A DNA stretch of 64,000 nt from Bacillus pseudomycoides DSM 12442 (GTDB lineage: Bacteria; Bacillota; Bacilli; Bacillales; Bacillaceae_G): assembly GCF_000161455.1 (NCBI RefSeq), contig NZ_CM000745.1:4672747-4736746 (forward strand), given 5' to 3'. The translations under genes and the position numbers were made by a program. The notes below the pieces were generated by a model. That model searched no databases, was not told the origin of the DNA, and was given only the letters and a program-made list of their open reading frames with translations. This document shows, piece by piece, positions 23,946-33,066 of the stretch. Position 1 is the first letter of the stretch; each line of letters starts with the position of its first letter.

Positions 23946-24929
23946 ATGGAAAAAGTATTCGACTATGAAGATATTCAATTAATTCCGGCAAAATGTATAG
24001 TAAATAGCCGTTCTGAATGTGATACAAGTGTAACTTTAGGAAAACATACATTTAAATTACCTGTCGTACCTGCAAATATGCAAACCATTATAGATGAAAA
24101 AATTGCTGTATATTTAGCGGAAAATAAATATTTCTATATAATGCATCGTTTTGAGCCAGAAAAGCGTATCTCTTTCATTAAAGATATGCACTCTCGTGGC
24201 TTAATCGCATCTATTAGTGTTGGTGTGAAAGAAGAAGAATATGAATTTGTACAACAATTAGCTGCTGAACAGCTTTCTCCTGAATATATTACGATAGATA
24301 TCGCACATGGGCATTCCAATGCGGTGATAAAAATGATTCAACACATTAAAACACATTTACCTGAGAGCTTTGTTATCGCAGGAAATGTAGGAACTCCAGA
24401 AGCAGTAAGAGAGTTAGAAAATGCTGGTGCTGATGCAACAAAAGTAGGTATCGGACCTGGTAAAGTATGTATCACAAAAATTAAAACAGGCTTTGGAACT
24501 GGCGGCTGGCAATTAGCTGCACTTCGTTGGTGTGCAAAAGCTGCAAGTAAACCAATTATTGCTGACGGCGGTATTCGTACTCACGGTGATGTAGCTAAAT
24601 CCATTAAATTTGGCGCAACTATGGTTATGATTGGTTCATTGTTTGCCGGACATGAAGAATCTCCAGGAGAAACAATTGAAAAAGATGGGAAACTCTACAA
24701 AGAATACTTTGGTTCAGCTTCAGAATTCCAAAAAGGTGAAAAGAAAAACGTAGAAGGCAAAAAGATGTTTGTCGAGCACAAAGGATCTTTAGAAGATACA
24801 TTGATCGAAATGGAACAAGATCTTCAGTCCTCTATTTCTTATGCTGGTGGAACGAAATTAGATGCAATTCGTACTGTAGATTATGTTGTCGTGAAAAACT
24901 CAATCTTTAATGGTGATAAAGTATATTAA
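23946..24929 (+). CDS. guaC: GMP reductase
   Basis: 327 residues, TIM-barrel IMPDH/GMPR family, no CBS insert. GMPR converts GMP to IMP with NADPH and so recycles guanine nucleotides to the adenine branch. The catalytic Cys is in VGIGPGKVCITKIKTGFGTG; phosphate-binding motifs are IADGGIRTHGDVAKS and MIGSLFAGHEESPGE. The C-terminal EYFGSASEFQKGEKKNVEGK matches the Gram-positive GuaC2 branch. ATG with AGGGGTG upstream. Upstream PurR boxes suggest purine-dependent control. Confidence 0.95.
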   Translation: MEKVFDYEDIQLIPAKCIVNSRSECDTSVTLGKHTFKLPVVPANMQTIIDEKIAVYLAENKYFYIMHRFEPEKRISFIKDMHSRGLIASISVGVKEEEYEFVQQLAAEQLSPEYITIDIAHGHSNAVIKMIQHIKTHLPESFVIAGNVGTPEAVRELENAGADATKVGIGPGKVCITKIKTGFGTGGWQLAALRWCAKAASKPIIADGGIRTHGDVAKSIKFGATMVMIGSLFAGHEESPGETIEKDGKLYKEYFGSASEFQKGEKKNVEGKKMFVEHKGSLEDTLIEMEQDLQSSISYAGGTKLDAIRTVDYVVVKNSIFNGDKVY

Positions 24930-24972
24930 GCTTTATTTACCCTTTAAATACAATAAGTATTGATTATTATAT

Positions 24973-25016
24973 AAAAAATGAGCAAGGTACTTTATTTCGT
25001 ACTTGCTCATTTTTTT
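24973..25016. terminator. Bidirectional terminator between guaC and the radical SAM gene
   Basis: A long stem (AATGAGCAAG.GTAC / GTAC.TTGCTCATT, one bulged base) with A-run and T-run flanks, serving both convergent genes. Confidence 0.88.
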
Positions 25017-25025
25017 ATTATCTCT

Positions 25026-25910
25026 CTATTTTCCAAACCTCTTACGATATCCACATTTTCTACATAGTTCCTCTACTGCCACTCTTCGTGAAAATCCATC
25101 TACAAGATTTTGGGCTCTATCCCTTTCGATAATATCAGAAAATGAAGCATCATTAATATTTCCAAGGTTGATAATTCCCTCACCATCCAAACAACAAGGG
25201 ATAACAGTCCCGTTTGCTAAAATACCTGCTTGATTTCGAAGACCATGACAGAAGCCTTTCCCATCGTCCTCTTCTTCATGCAATGCCGGCCACTGAAATT
25301 CGTAATCTTGGTTAATGAAGATGCGATCCGCAATCTTCACGCCACTTCCTGGTGTAATCTTCTCTTCAATTTTATATGGTAAATCAAATTCTTTCTCAAT
25401 AATTTCTAATAAATTTCTGTTTCGCTGTATTTCAAGATTTGTCTTATTGTCTTGCGTAAGATTCCATAGCCTCAGCGAAACAATTAATTCCGATTGACTC
25501 GTTGCTTCTTTAATAAAGGAAAGTATGCTTCTTACATACCCTTCTTTATCTTCAGATCCTGGATGACCATCAAAACTATGAAGTGAAAAATTCATCTGTC
25601 TTAGTGCAGGTTTATTTAATAATTTATGCCTCTTTTTATTAATTAACGTTCCGTTGGTTGTAATATTAACCTTAAACCCTTTTTCATGACTTAAGTCTAA
25701 CAATTGATCTATTTTAGGATGAAGCAACGGCTCACCTTTTACATGTAAATAAATGTAGTCCGTGTGAGGTTTAATTTGGTCTAATCTCTTAGAAAAATCC
25801 TCCACAGAAAGAAATTGCTTCTGTCGTTCTGTTGGCGGACAAAAGCTACATGCAAGATTACATACACTAGTAATCTCTAAATAAAACTTCTTAAACTTTT
25901 TCAACCTCAA
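25026..25910 (-). CDS. Radical SAM/SPASM domain protein
   Basis: 294 residues. The radical SAM cluster motif CNLACSFC lies at about 17-24, with the GE motif in HVKGEPLLHPKI and NITTNGTLI following as in SAM-binding barrels. The C-terminus has a SPASM-like Cys set (FCHGLRN, VIPCCLDGEG, LCRKCGYRK), giving an auxiliary iron-sulfur cluster. Many such proteins mature peptides or enzymes, but no small precursor peptide gene is visible nearby, so the substrate is unknown. The start is a TTG; a second TTG two codons on is possible. A small dyad lies just upstream. Confidence 0.85.
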   Translation of the reverse strand: MRLKKFKKFYLEITSVCNLACSFCPPTERQKQFLSVEDFSKRLDQIKPHTDYIYLHVKGEPLLHPKIDQLLDLSHEKGFKVNITTNGTLINKKRHKLLNKPALRQMNFSLHSFDGHPGSEDKEGYVRSILSFIKEATSQSELIVSLRLWNLTQDNKTNLEIQRNRNLLEIIEKEFDLPYKIEEKITPGSGVKIADRIFINQDYEFQWPALHEEEDDGKGFCHGLRNQAGILANGTVIPCCLDGEGIINLGNINDASFSDIIERDRAQNLVDGFSRRVAVEELCRKCGYRKRFGK

Positions 25911-25931
25911 TTCCCCACTTCTTTAACTACT

Positions 25932-25956
25932 TAGAACAAAATGAAATATTGTTCTA
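25932..25956. promoter_or_regulatory. Operator-like dyad upstream of the radical SAM gene
   Basis: An 8-bp inverted repeat TAGAACAA/TTGTTCTA with a 9-base centre, 22-46 bases before the start codon. Confidence 0.4.
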
Positions 25957-26256
25957 TCAATATTACAGCATAATTTTTTATAAATAGAAACATACTTATT
26001 CAAGGAAACTAATTTTACCATTTTCTCTGTTTGGAAGCATATGATTGTATTTTACTTATCTCACTACAATCTAAATCGTAATTCGTCCAATTATTATGAA
26101 GCGTTAAAAAGACCATCAGGGGATTTTTCTCCGATGGTCTTCTTAATAGTAATGATCTAATGGATAACTATCATATTGTAGAAATTTTAATAAAAAGTAT
26201 TCTGCCATATATCGAATTATCCTAATCGTTACACCACATCTACAGCTGGCTCCTTT
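25957..26256. other. Intergenic stretch without genes
   Basis: AT-rich; apart from the rlmH terminator hairpin (26109-26141) I see nothing I can support. No reading frame with a ribosome site is present. Confidence 0.6.
26109..26141 (-). terminator. Terminator downstream of rlmH
   Basis: A stem AAGACCATC/GATGGTCTT with partial pairing in the 15-base loop and a T-run on the minus strand. Confidence 0.75.
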
Positions 26257-26736
26257 TTACTTGTGATAAGGTTCACCACGATTAATCCGAAAAGCCCGAT
26301 ACACTTGCTCTAAAAGTACCAATCTCATCAGCTGATGCGGCAATGTCATTTTCGAGAATGAAAGTGATTCGTTAGAGCGCTTCATCACTTCCGAGCTAAG
26401 CCCGAGTGATCCCCCAATGATAAATGCTACTTTACTTTTTCCATATGTAGCAAGACGATCAAGATTCGCTGCAAATTCTTCTGATGACTTTTGTTTTCCT
26501 TCGATTGCTAATGCAATAACATGTGTATCATCTGAAATTTTATCTAGTATTCGTATTCCTTCTTTTTCTTTTACAATTAACATTTCTGCTTCACTTAAAT
26601 TTTCCGGTGCTTTTTCATCCGGCAATTCAATAACTTCTACTTTTGCATACGCAGATAGTCGTTTTAAGTATTCTGCAATACCTTGTTTTAAATATTTTTC
26701 TTTTAATTTTCCGATTGAAATAATCGAGATATTCAC
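26257..26736 (-). CDS. rlmH: 23S rRNA pseudouridine(1915) N3-methyltransferase RlmH
   Basis: 159 residues, exactly the family length. SPOUT-fold methyltransferase acting on 70S ribosomes at helix 69. The N-terminus is VNISIISIGKLKEKYLKQG; the SAM-binding knot includes FIIGGSLGLSSEV and LSFSKMTLPHQLMRLVLLEQ, ending RINRGEPYHK. The start is a GTG with GGTGGGGAG upstream; the 40 extra codons of the longest frame would run through the DnaA-box cluster and into the next gene and were rejected. It corresponds to yydA of B. subtilis. Confidence 0.97.
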   Translation of the reverse strand: MNISIISIGKLKEKYLKQGIAEYLKRLSAYAKVEVIELPDEKAPENLSEAEMLIVKEKEGIRILDKISDDTHVIALAIEGKQKSSEEFAANLDRLATYGKSKVAFIIGGSLGLSSEVMKRSNESLSFSKMTLPHQLMRLVLLEQVYRAFRINRGEPYHK

Positions 26737-26761
26737 ACGTACTCCCCACCTTACAAACACG

Positions 26762-26931
26762 TTATCCACAAAACTTATCCACATATCCACAAGTATTACC
26801 CACATATTGTGTGAGAATCTGTGTTCGATACAACATATGTCGCCTTGTTTTGACAAAATTCACATGTTTTTTGTTCTTTTTCTGAGTTATCCACACTGTT
26901 GATAACTGGCGCTACTTCACACTCATCCACA
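26762..26931. other. Cluster of DnaA boxes at the rlmH/CxxH-protein junction
   Basis: Perfect TTATCCACA at 26762, 26775 and 26887; single-mismatch copies ATATCCACA at 26783, TTACCCACA at 26796, TCATCCACA at 26923, and inverted TGTTGATAA at 26897. Seven sites in 170 bases is far above chance. The first ones lie in the rlmH leader, the others inside the small upstream gene. Confidence 0.7.
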
Positions 26932-26981
26932 ATGATATCCAACGCTAATTCTACATGTTCTAAACAACAAGGTAACTTCAT
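26796..26981 (-). CDS. Small CxxH/CxxC protein (putative zinc ribbon)
   Basis: 61 residues with CCLEHVE near the N-terminus and CEFCQNKATYVV in the second half: two metal-ligand pairs, the pattern named CxxH/CxxC protein (BA_5709 family) in Bacillus annotation. Function is unknown; a zinc site is inferred. The ATG has GAGGTGA 5 bases upstream; a GTG three codons earlier lies inside that ribosome site and was not used. It lies 59 bases upstream of rlmH, same strand, and is co-transcribed with it. Its DNA holds several DnaA boxes. Confidence 0.8.
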   Translation of the reverse strand: MKLPCCLEHVELALDIIVDECEVAPVINSVDNSEKEQKTCEFCQNKATYVVSNTDSHTICG

Positions 26982-27007
26982 ATCTTTCACCTCACTTTTT
27001 CACAATA

Positions 27008-27036
27008 GAAAACAGGAGGGCTGTCCTCCTGTTTTC
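27008..27036 (-). terminator. Terminator at the end of the wal operon (after htrC)
   Basis: A perfect 12-bp stem GAAAACAGGAGG/CCTCCTGTTTTC with a 5-base loop directly after the htrC stop codon. Confidence 0.85.
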
Positions 27037-28221
27037 TTAATAATTTTGACTGCCTAATTTCACCGTTGTTGTTGCTCGTTTTGTACCACGATAAAATGTC
27101 AGAGTCATTTTATCGTCAATTTTTTTATTATATAATATCGTTCGGAATCCAATAATATCATGTATTGGTTTTCCATCAACAGCTATAATTACATCATGTT
27201 CCCTAAGTCCTGCATCTGCACCAGGCGATGGACTTTTCACATCTAAAATGCAGACACCATCTGTTACATTTCCTGGTAAATGCAGCGTTTTAGACCAGTA
27301 ATAATTCGGAATTTCATTTAGAGATCTCAGTTCAATTCCAACATAAGGACGTTTTACTTTCCCATACTTTTCAAGTTCATTCATAACAGGAACTGCTCTC
27401 GAAACAGGGATGGCAAGCCCAATTCCTTCTACTTCTTTCGCTGCAATTTTCATCGAATTAATTCCAACAAGTTGTCCTGCTACATTTACAAGTGCACCGC
27501 CACTATTCCCTGGGTTAATAGCTGCATCTGTTTGCAGTACTTCTACTTGCCAATCATAATGCCCATCTTGATCTAAGTCTACAGGAACAATTCTCTCATT
27601 TGCAGAAATAATTCCTTGTGTAACAGTTCCTGAAAATTGTAATCCAAGTGGGTTCCCAATTGCAATGACTGCTTCACCTCGACGCACTGTATTAGAATCA
27701 CCAATTTCAATTACTTTCTTAACTGGCTTTGCATCTATTTCTAGAACAGCTAAATCTGTAACTACATCGCTACCTAATATTTTACCAGGAACCTTTTTTC
27801 CATCACTTAAGCTCACCTCAATACGATTCGCTCCTGAAACAACATGATGGTTTGTTACGATATAAGCATGACCATTTGTTTTCTTATAAATGACGCCTGA
27901 TCCTGTTCCAGCTTCTGAATCTGCTTCTGAAAAATTATCACGTTGGATGTTTATTACACCAACAACGGCTTCCGATGCACGATCAACAGCATCTACAAAA
28001 CCAGAATGATTCGCTGTTTGTGATTGCTTTACTACCATATTCTCTTCACTTGCCTCAGCTTGCTGCAAGGGGCCAGTTTCAGATTGAGAAAATAAAGGAG
28101 CTCCAAATGCAAACAATGAAGCCCCTACGATTGTTCCTGCTATGCTAGAAATAATGATACCTTTGTGCTTCTTTTTACCTGTTCGTTTCATACGAAATTT
28201 CTCTTCATCAATAAAGGACAT
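27037..28221 (-). CDS. htrC: HtrA-like serine protease (HtrC/YyxA)
   Basis: 394 residues. A cytoplasmic basic N-terminus, one membrane anchor (about 20-42), then an extracytoplasmic trypsin-like domain with the triad His (TNHHVVSGA), Asp (TDLAVLEID) and Ser (INPGNSGGAL), and a C-terminal PDZ domain (GVCILDVKSPSPGADAGLRE). It degrades or refolds misfolded exported proteins. It is the last gene of walRKHIJ-htrC, the order seen in B. subtilis. ATG start with GGGAGG about 14 bases upstream, rather far. Confidence 0.94.
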   Translation of the reverse strand: MSFIDEEKFRMKRTGKKKHKGIIISSIAGTIVGASLFAFGAPLFSQSETGPLQQAEASEENMVVKQSQTANHSGFVDAVDRASEAVVGVINIQRDNFSEADSEAGTGSGVIYKKTNGHAYIVTNHHVVSGANRIEVSLSDGKKVPGKILGSDVVTDLAVLEIDAKPVKKVIEIGDSNTVRRGEAVIAIGNPLGLQFSGTVTQGIISANERIVPVDLDQDGHYDWQVEVLQTDAAINPGNSGGALVNVAGQLVGINSMKIAAKEVEGIGLAIPVSRAVPVMNELEKYGKVKRPYVGIELRSLNEIPNYYWSKTLHLPGNVTDGVCILDVKSPSPGADAGLREHDVIIAVDGKPIHDIIGFRTILYNKKIDDKMTLTFYRGTKRATTTVKLGSQNY

Positions 28222-28284
28222 ACTTGTTCACCAATCCTCCCGAAAACAACTATATTCCCCTTTATTGTTTACTAAAATCAAGAA

Positions 28285-29079
28285 TTATACGTATTGAATT
28301 TTCGTTGGTGCCTTTGGATCCGTATCATGTACCTCAAACGCTTCTCCAACTGCAAAACCTTTTTCCTCTAGCACCTGTGCAACAGACATATGTGCTAGTT
28401 CTTTCATATTATTATCTAAGCTCAAATGCGCTAAATAAATGTGTTTCGTCTCATCTGTAATAACATCAGCCATTGCAAGTGCTGCATCTTCATTAGAAAC
28501 ATGACCCACATCGCTTAAAATGCGTCGTTTTATACTCCATGGATAACGTCCCATACGAAGCATTTCAACATCGTGATTACTTTCAAACACAAATGCGTTT
28601 GCTCCTTTAATGATACCTTTCATACGATCACTTACATAACCTGTATCTGTAATAAGGGCCAATTTTCTACCATTATGATGAAATGCATAAAACATTGGCT
28701 CTGCCGCATCATGAGAAACGCCAAATGATTCCACTTCAATATCTCCAAATGTTTTCACATCACCAATTGAGAAAACAAATTTTTGATCAGTTGGAATGTT
28801 ACCAATTAAATGTTCCATAGCGCTCCACGTTTTTTCATTTGCATACACAGGTAACTGATATTTACGTGCTAAAACGCCGAGACCTTTAATATGATCACTA
28901 TGCTCATGTGTGACAAGAATACCTGATATATCTTGGATATTCAATTCAGCTTGCTGAAATAGGGCTTCTGTCGCTTTTCCACTCAAGCCTGCATCAATGA
29001 GCAATTTTTGTTTCTCGGTCCCTACATATAGCGCATTTCCTGTACTGCCGCTTGCAAGTACACTAAAATGCAAACCCAT
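28285..29079 (-). CDS. walJ: WalJ/YycJ metallo-beta-lactamase-fold hydrolase
   Basis: 264 residues. Metal-binding motif THEHSDHIKGL, DAGLSGK near the N-terminus, a second ligand His in SNHDVEMLRMG and HVSNEDAALA. YycJ is a predicted exonuclease of the MBL superfamily implicated in mismatch-repair-like processes and cell-wall/replication coordination. ATG with GGAG 9 bases upstream, only 6 bases after walI. Fourth member of the wal operon in the standard order. Confidence 0.94.
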   Translation of the reverse strand: MGLHFSVLASGSTGNALYVGTEKQKLLIDAGLSGKATEALFQQAELNIQDISGILVTHEHSDHIKGLGVLARKYQLPVYANEKTWSAMEHLIGNIPTDQKFVFSIGDVKTFGDIEVESFGVSHDAAEPMFYAFHHNGRKLALITDTGYVSDRMKGIIKGANAFVFESNHDVEMLRMGRYPWSIKRRILSDVGHVSNEDAALAMADVITDETKHIYLAHLSLDNNMKELAHMSVAQVLEEKGFAVGEAFEVHDTDPKAPTKIQYV

Positions 29080-29085
29080 TTCTGC

Positions 29086-29907
29086 TCACTCCATTATTTT
29101 TTCTTTTTCATTTTCCTTTTCTTTCCCTAACTTAATAACTTGTCCCTCAATGGCATTCACAAAATAATCTACTTTTCGATCTGTTTTTAAATTCCATGTC
29201 GGAGCAAGCACTTGTATATTAGAAGCAGAAGATGCTACAAGAGTTGCATATCCAATCTGTGCTTCTTTAAAATGTGTATTTTGTTTTATTCCAGTCTTAA
29301 AGTATAAATTTTCTAAAGCTGTTTGAGCGGTAATAATCTCTTGCTCTTTTGCTTTTTCATTCTCACCCATCTCTTTTAAATCGGTTAACATTGTTTGTGT
29401 ATACGAAATAAATTCACCTTTCTCATTTACATCCACAACAATCATCCCATGATCATTATAAAAGATAGGTTTATCTTTATACTTTTGAAAGAAATAGATT
29501 TTCGTTGCTTCTGCTTTACCAAACTCATATTTCTGACCATCTAGCACATAGTTTTTCAAGAACTCACTATATTTATCTTTAGAAAGTGTTTTTGCATTTA
29601 ACAATGGTTCCTTTAATTTACTTTCAATTGTGTTTAAATCTCGTAAAGTAACTGTTTGATTTTTTAAAGAACGTATATCTTCTTCTTTAAATTCCTTATT
29701 TTTCGCTGTAATAAAGGAATCTTTCTTTGGTTCTTTTGGTAAATCACCAATGGTAATTTTATCATCTTTTAACTGCTGATCAACCTTTGTTTCTGCCATG
29801 AGCTCTAATTGGTTACTATCTTGTTTTTGAATGAATTGAAAAACGAGAAAGAGGTCTAAAATAAAAAAGGTAACAATAAATATTGTTTTAATCCGATTCC
29901 AGTCCAA
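29086..29907 (-). CDS. walI: WalI (YycI), membrane regulator of WalK
   Basis: 273 residues: a single N-terminal membrane helix (TIFIVTFFILDLFLVFQFI) and an extracytoplasmic YycH/YycI-fold domain. With WalH it binds WalK at the membrane and restrains it in B. subtilis. The start is a TTG with GGAGG 9 bases upstream, lying inside the end of walH (20-base overlap). Ends in a lysine/glutamate-rich tail. Confidence 0.93.
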   Translation of the reverse strand: MDWNRIKTIFIVTFFILDLFLVFQFIQKQDSNQLELMAETKVDQQLKDDKITIGDLPKEPKKDSFITAKNKEFKEEDIRSLKNQTVTLRDLNTIESKLKEPLLNAKTLSKDKYSEFLKNYVLDGQKYEFGKAEATKIYFFQKYKDKPIFYNDHGMIVVDVNEKGEFISYTQTMLTDLKEMGENEKAKEQEIITAQTALENLYFKTGIKQNTHFKEAQIGYATLVASSASNIQVLAPTWNLKTDRKVDYFVNAIEGQVIKLGKEKENEKEKIME

Positions 29908-31231
29908 TTAGCTCTCCCTCCTTCTCTTCACTCCACTCATATGCGTGATGATCTTCACCATAAATTACGTACCAAATTGGCTTTAACTTTATATTTGTAA
30001 TTTGTCCGTTTTGCTCAACTTCCGGTACTAATTTATAACCTATTCCAATGTTTTGAATCAAATTTTTAGCTATCTTCGAATTTTTTTCTAGGGATTGGAT
30101 AACCGTCCGACCAGTTGGAAGCGTTGTTTCTCCACCTTTATAATATGGCATCCATTTAAATAATGGGCGTCTATAACTAATTAATTCTTCTGATCCCCAT
30201 ACTTGCCTTAATTCGGTCATTCCTTCTCGGTTAAATACTGGCAAATCTTCTTCATACAAACGGAATTTGGTTGTCCCTTTAGTCCCTTTAGAATTTATAT
30301 AGTCAAATCGATAAGCATCAGTTAATCCACTATGACTATTAACAAATTCAAAACTCCGCTGCATAAGAGAGGTCCCATTCATAGGTGCACCACTAGCTAC
30401 AGATGAATTTGTATACTCTAACATTCGATTCTGTTTGTTTATTCGCATAAGACGAATGCCATCTGTATATGTATCCTCTATTTCGTTAGAAAAAGGTTGC
30501 ACATAGCGCGGGTCACTAAATAGTGCATTTTTAAATGATTCCACTTCCATGACTTGCGCAAAATACATTGAATTTTGCATTTCTGTTGAACCATCTGGTA
30601 AAAATATTTTTTTCGTATCATTTATTTCATACGCAAAATACGGTCTTGCTAAAGCTAAAAATTGATTTTGCGCATTTATAATGTCCCTTAGATTCACACC
30701 TGTTAATGTCATTTTATACACTTTACGAGTACTATAAGAAACGAAATTCACATCAATATTTTGATCACGACTTTTAGAAGGATCAACAACAATACGATCA
30801 AAATTAAACATATCCAATTTCTTATCTTTAATTGTTAATACGCTCCTAATTGCATCAAATGGAACCTCTGTCGGAAAGACAATTTCAATCTTGCCTTCCC
30901 CGTGCACATAAGAGAGGAAATCACCTTTAGATATGGAGTTTGTAATATCCTTAAAATCGTGCAATTCCCCTGTTTGAATAAAAGTATATAATAAATTAAT
31001 ATTATTTTTCTTTTCACTTACAAAATGATTGTTATCCTTATGAACAATCATAGAAGATGGGACAATTACATTTGAAACATCTTGTTTCAGTGCTGTTGCG
31101 TTACCTTGAACAAATTTTGTGCTCTGCAATGAATTAGAATCAGGTACATAAGTCCATAAATTGAAAGTAAGAAACAGACTAATGACAACTAAGTTAATGA
31201 GAACAATGGTTTTAAAGTTTTCCATATTCAT
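29888..31231 (-). CDS. walH: WalH (YycH), membrane regulator of WalK
   Basis: 447 residues with one N-terminal membrane helix (TIVLINLVVISLFLTFNLW) and a large extracytoplasmic domain of the YycH family. It forms a complex with WalI and WalK. The ATG chosen shares an ATGA with the walK stop codon; the frame could open two codons earlier at a TTG. The gene is coupled to both neighbours by overlaps. Sequence of the extracellular part diverges more than the rest of the operon, as usual for this protein. Confidence 0.93.
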   Translation of the reverse strand: MNMENFKTIVLINLVVISLFLTFNLWTYVPDSNSLQSTKFVQGNATALKQDVSNVIVPSSMIVHKDNNHFVSEKKNNINLLYTFIQTGELHDFKDITNSISKGDFLSYVHGEGKIEIVFPTEVPFDAIRSVLTIKDKKLDMFNFDRIVVDPSKSRDQNIDVNFVSYSTRKVYKMTLTGVNLRDIINAQNQFLALARPYFAYEINDTKKIFLPDGSTEMQNSMYFAQVMEVESFKNALFSDPRYVQPFSNEIEDTYTDGIRLMRINKQNRMLEYTNSSVASGAPMNGTSLMQRSFEFVNSHSGLTDAYRFDYINSKGTKGTTKFRLYEEDLPVFNREGMTELRQVWGSEELISYRRPLFKWMPYYKGGETTLPTGRTVIQSLEKNSKIAKNLIQNIGIGYKLVPEVEQNGQITNIKLKPIWYVIYGEDHHAYEWSEEKEGELIGLESD

Positions 31232-33063
31232 TCCCAATCGTCCTCTTCTTCCTTCGCCATTGGAAGGACGAAATAAATGGTTGTCCCTTTTCCTTCCTCA
31301 CTTTTTGCCCAAATAGATCCACCATGCGCCTCAATCATTTCCTTAGCAATGGCTAAACCTAAGCCTGTTCCACCCATCTGTCTTGAACGCGCCTTATCTA
31401 CACGATAAAAACGTTCGAAAATCTTCTCTACATTTTCTTTTGGAATACCCATTCCCTGGTCACTCACACTAATTTCTAACATATCCTCTCGATCGCGCAG
31501 GCGATATGTTACTGTTCCACCTTCAGGAGAGTACTTTAACGCATTTGAAATGATATTGTATAAAACCTGTGTAATTTTATCAGCATCCATATCAATGAAT
31601 CGAGATTTCTTAGAGAATGAACGCTTGAAAATTACATTTTGTTCCTTCGACATTTCAAAACGATCGATAACATTGTTAAAGAAATCTGTAAAATCTACCC
31701 ATTCTTTCATTAAACGATGTTCTGTACTATCTAATTTAGATAATTGTAACAAGGCATTCACAAGTCGAATCATTCTTTCCGTTTCTTCTTGTGTAACTGT
31801 TAAAAATTGCGGTGCAATATTCGGATCTTGCCATGCACCATCACTAAGTGCCTCTAAATAACTACGCATCGTTGTTAACGGCGTCCGTAGTTCATGTGAT
31901 ACATTTGCTACAAACTCACGGCGCTCACGGTCAATTCGCTCTTGTTCTGTTACATCATACAACACAGCGATTAAACCATTTGCTTTACCTGTTTCTTTTT
32001 GAATAACAGAAAAACTAGCTCTTAAGATATACGGTTCATTTCGCGTACTGAAATCTAATAAAACAGAATCTGGTTCTTCATATAGGTGATCGAGTGTAAA
32101 TTCCTCTTGAATGCCTAGCACTTCTAAAACAGACTGATCTAATGCCGTTTCACGTGAAACGTTTAACATCTTTTCTGCCGGATCATTTAATAAAATAATG
32201 TCCCCTTTTCGATCAGTAGCAATTACACCATCTGTCATATGAGATAAAACAGACGAAAGCTTACGTCTTTCACTTTCAGTCGAAGAACGCGCTTGTTGTA
32301 ATTTTTTTGATAAATTATTAAACGCTAGTGCTAATTGACCAATTTCATCATGACTGTGTACTTTTACCTTACGGGAGTAATTTCCCTTTGCCATTTCAAT
32401 TGCTTGCCTTCGCATATCTGAAATTGGTCTTGTAATTGTTTGAGCTAATAAAATCCCTAGAACTGCTGTTACTAATAAAGCAATCACTGTCCCCGTTGCA
32501 AAAATTTGATTGATATCCTTCATCTGCTTATAAACATCTTCCATCGAAGCAACGATGTGAATGACACCAATTATTTTCCCCTTTTCTCCTTCAATTGGGG
32601 TAGCCATAACTTGAACACGATGACCGGTTTTTCCATCTTTCTCAATCTTTCCTTCAGCCTTTTTTTGTACAATAGCCCTTTGCACTGTTATGTCTGTTAT
32701 TGTTTTCCCTACCATACCTTGCTTAGATGAATTAGATATTGCTAATAGACGCCTGTTTGGGTCAATCACACGTACTTCTTGAATATCCTTTTTCCGGTCT
32801 GATGCAAAGTCAGTAATTGATGTTTTAAGTGCATCTTCTAAAGGGGGATCTGTTTTTTCACGCTCTTTTGCAAACTCTTGCTTCAAATTATAAGACAGTA
32901 AATTCGTTTGTTGTGTTAATGAATCCTTAAAACTTTGTACGAGACTTTTCTCCAGTTCACGAACAAAATATACACCAATAACCTGCATTGCTATCAAAAT
33001 TAATAGCATATAGATGAGCACAAACTTTAAATGAATCGATTGAAAAAAACCAACTTTCTTCAT
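31228..33063 (-). CDS. walK: WalK (YycG), essential cell-wall sensor kinase
   Basis: 611 residues. Two membrane helices (about 10-30 and 183-205) enclose an extracellular Cache-type domain; HAMP (about 205-260), PAS (about 265-370), HisKA with His in FVANVSHELRTPLTTMRSYLEA, and an ATPase domain with NIISNALKYSPEGG, DQGMGIP and GTGLGLAIAKEMIEAHGG. It controls autolysins and wall metabolism with WalR. It begins 3 bases after walR. A parS-like 16-mer lies inside the coding sequence at 32146-32161. Confidence 0.97.
   Translation of the reverse strand: MKKVGFFQSIHLKFVLIYMLLILIAMQVIGVYFVRELEKSLVQSFKDSLTQQTNLLSYNLKQEFAKEREKTDPPLEDALKTSITDFASDRKKDIQEVRVIDPNRRLLAISNSSKQGMVGKTITDITVQRAIVQKKAEGKIEKDGKTGHRVQVMATPIEGEKGKIIGVIHIVASMEDVYKQMKDINQIFATGTVIALLVTAVLGILLAQTITRPISDMRRQAIEMAKGNYSRKVKVHSHDEIGQLALAFNNLSKKLQQARSSTESERRKLSSVLSHMTDGVIATDRKGDIILLNDPAEKMLNVSRETALDQSVLEVLGIQEEFTLDHLYEEPDSVLLDFSTRNEPYILRASFSVIQKETGKANGLIAVLYDVTEQERIDRERREFVANVSHELRTPLTTMRSYLEALSDGAWQDPNIAPQFLTVTQEETERMIRLVNALLQLSKLDSTEHRLMKEWVDFTDFFNNVIDRFEMSKEQNVIFKRSFSKKSRFIDMDADKITQVLYNIISNALKYSPEGGTVTYRLRDREDMLEISVSDQGMGIPKENVEKIFERFYRVDKARSRQMGGTGLGLAIAKEMIEAHGGSIWAKSEEGKGTTIYFVLPMAKEEEDDWE
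32146..32161. other. parS-like site inside walK
   Basis: CGTTTCACGTGAAACG, a perfect palindrome matching the parS consensus TGTTTCACGTGAAACA except at the two outermost positions. About 13.6 kb from the parS in parB. Confidence 0.65.
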
Positions 33064-33066
33064 ATA

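Noticed and set aside
26737..26856. 40-codon extension of rlmH
   Set aside because: It runs through the DnaA-box cluster and overlaps the upstream CxxH gene; the GTG at 26736 gives the exact family length.
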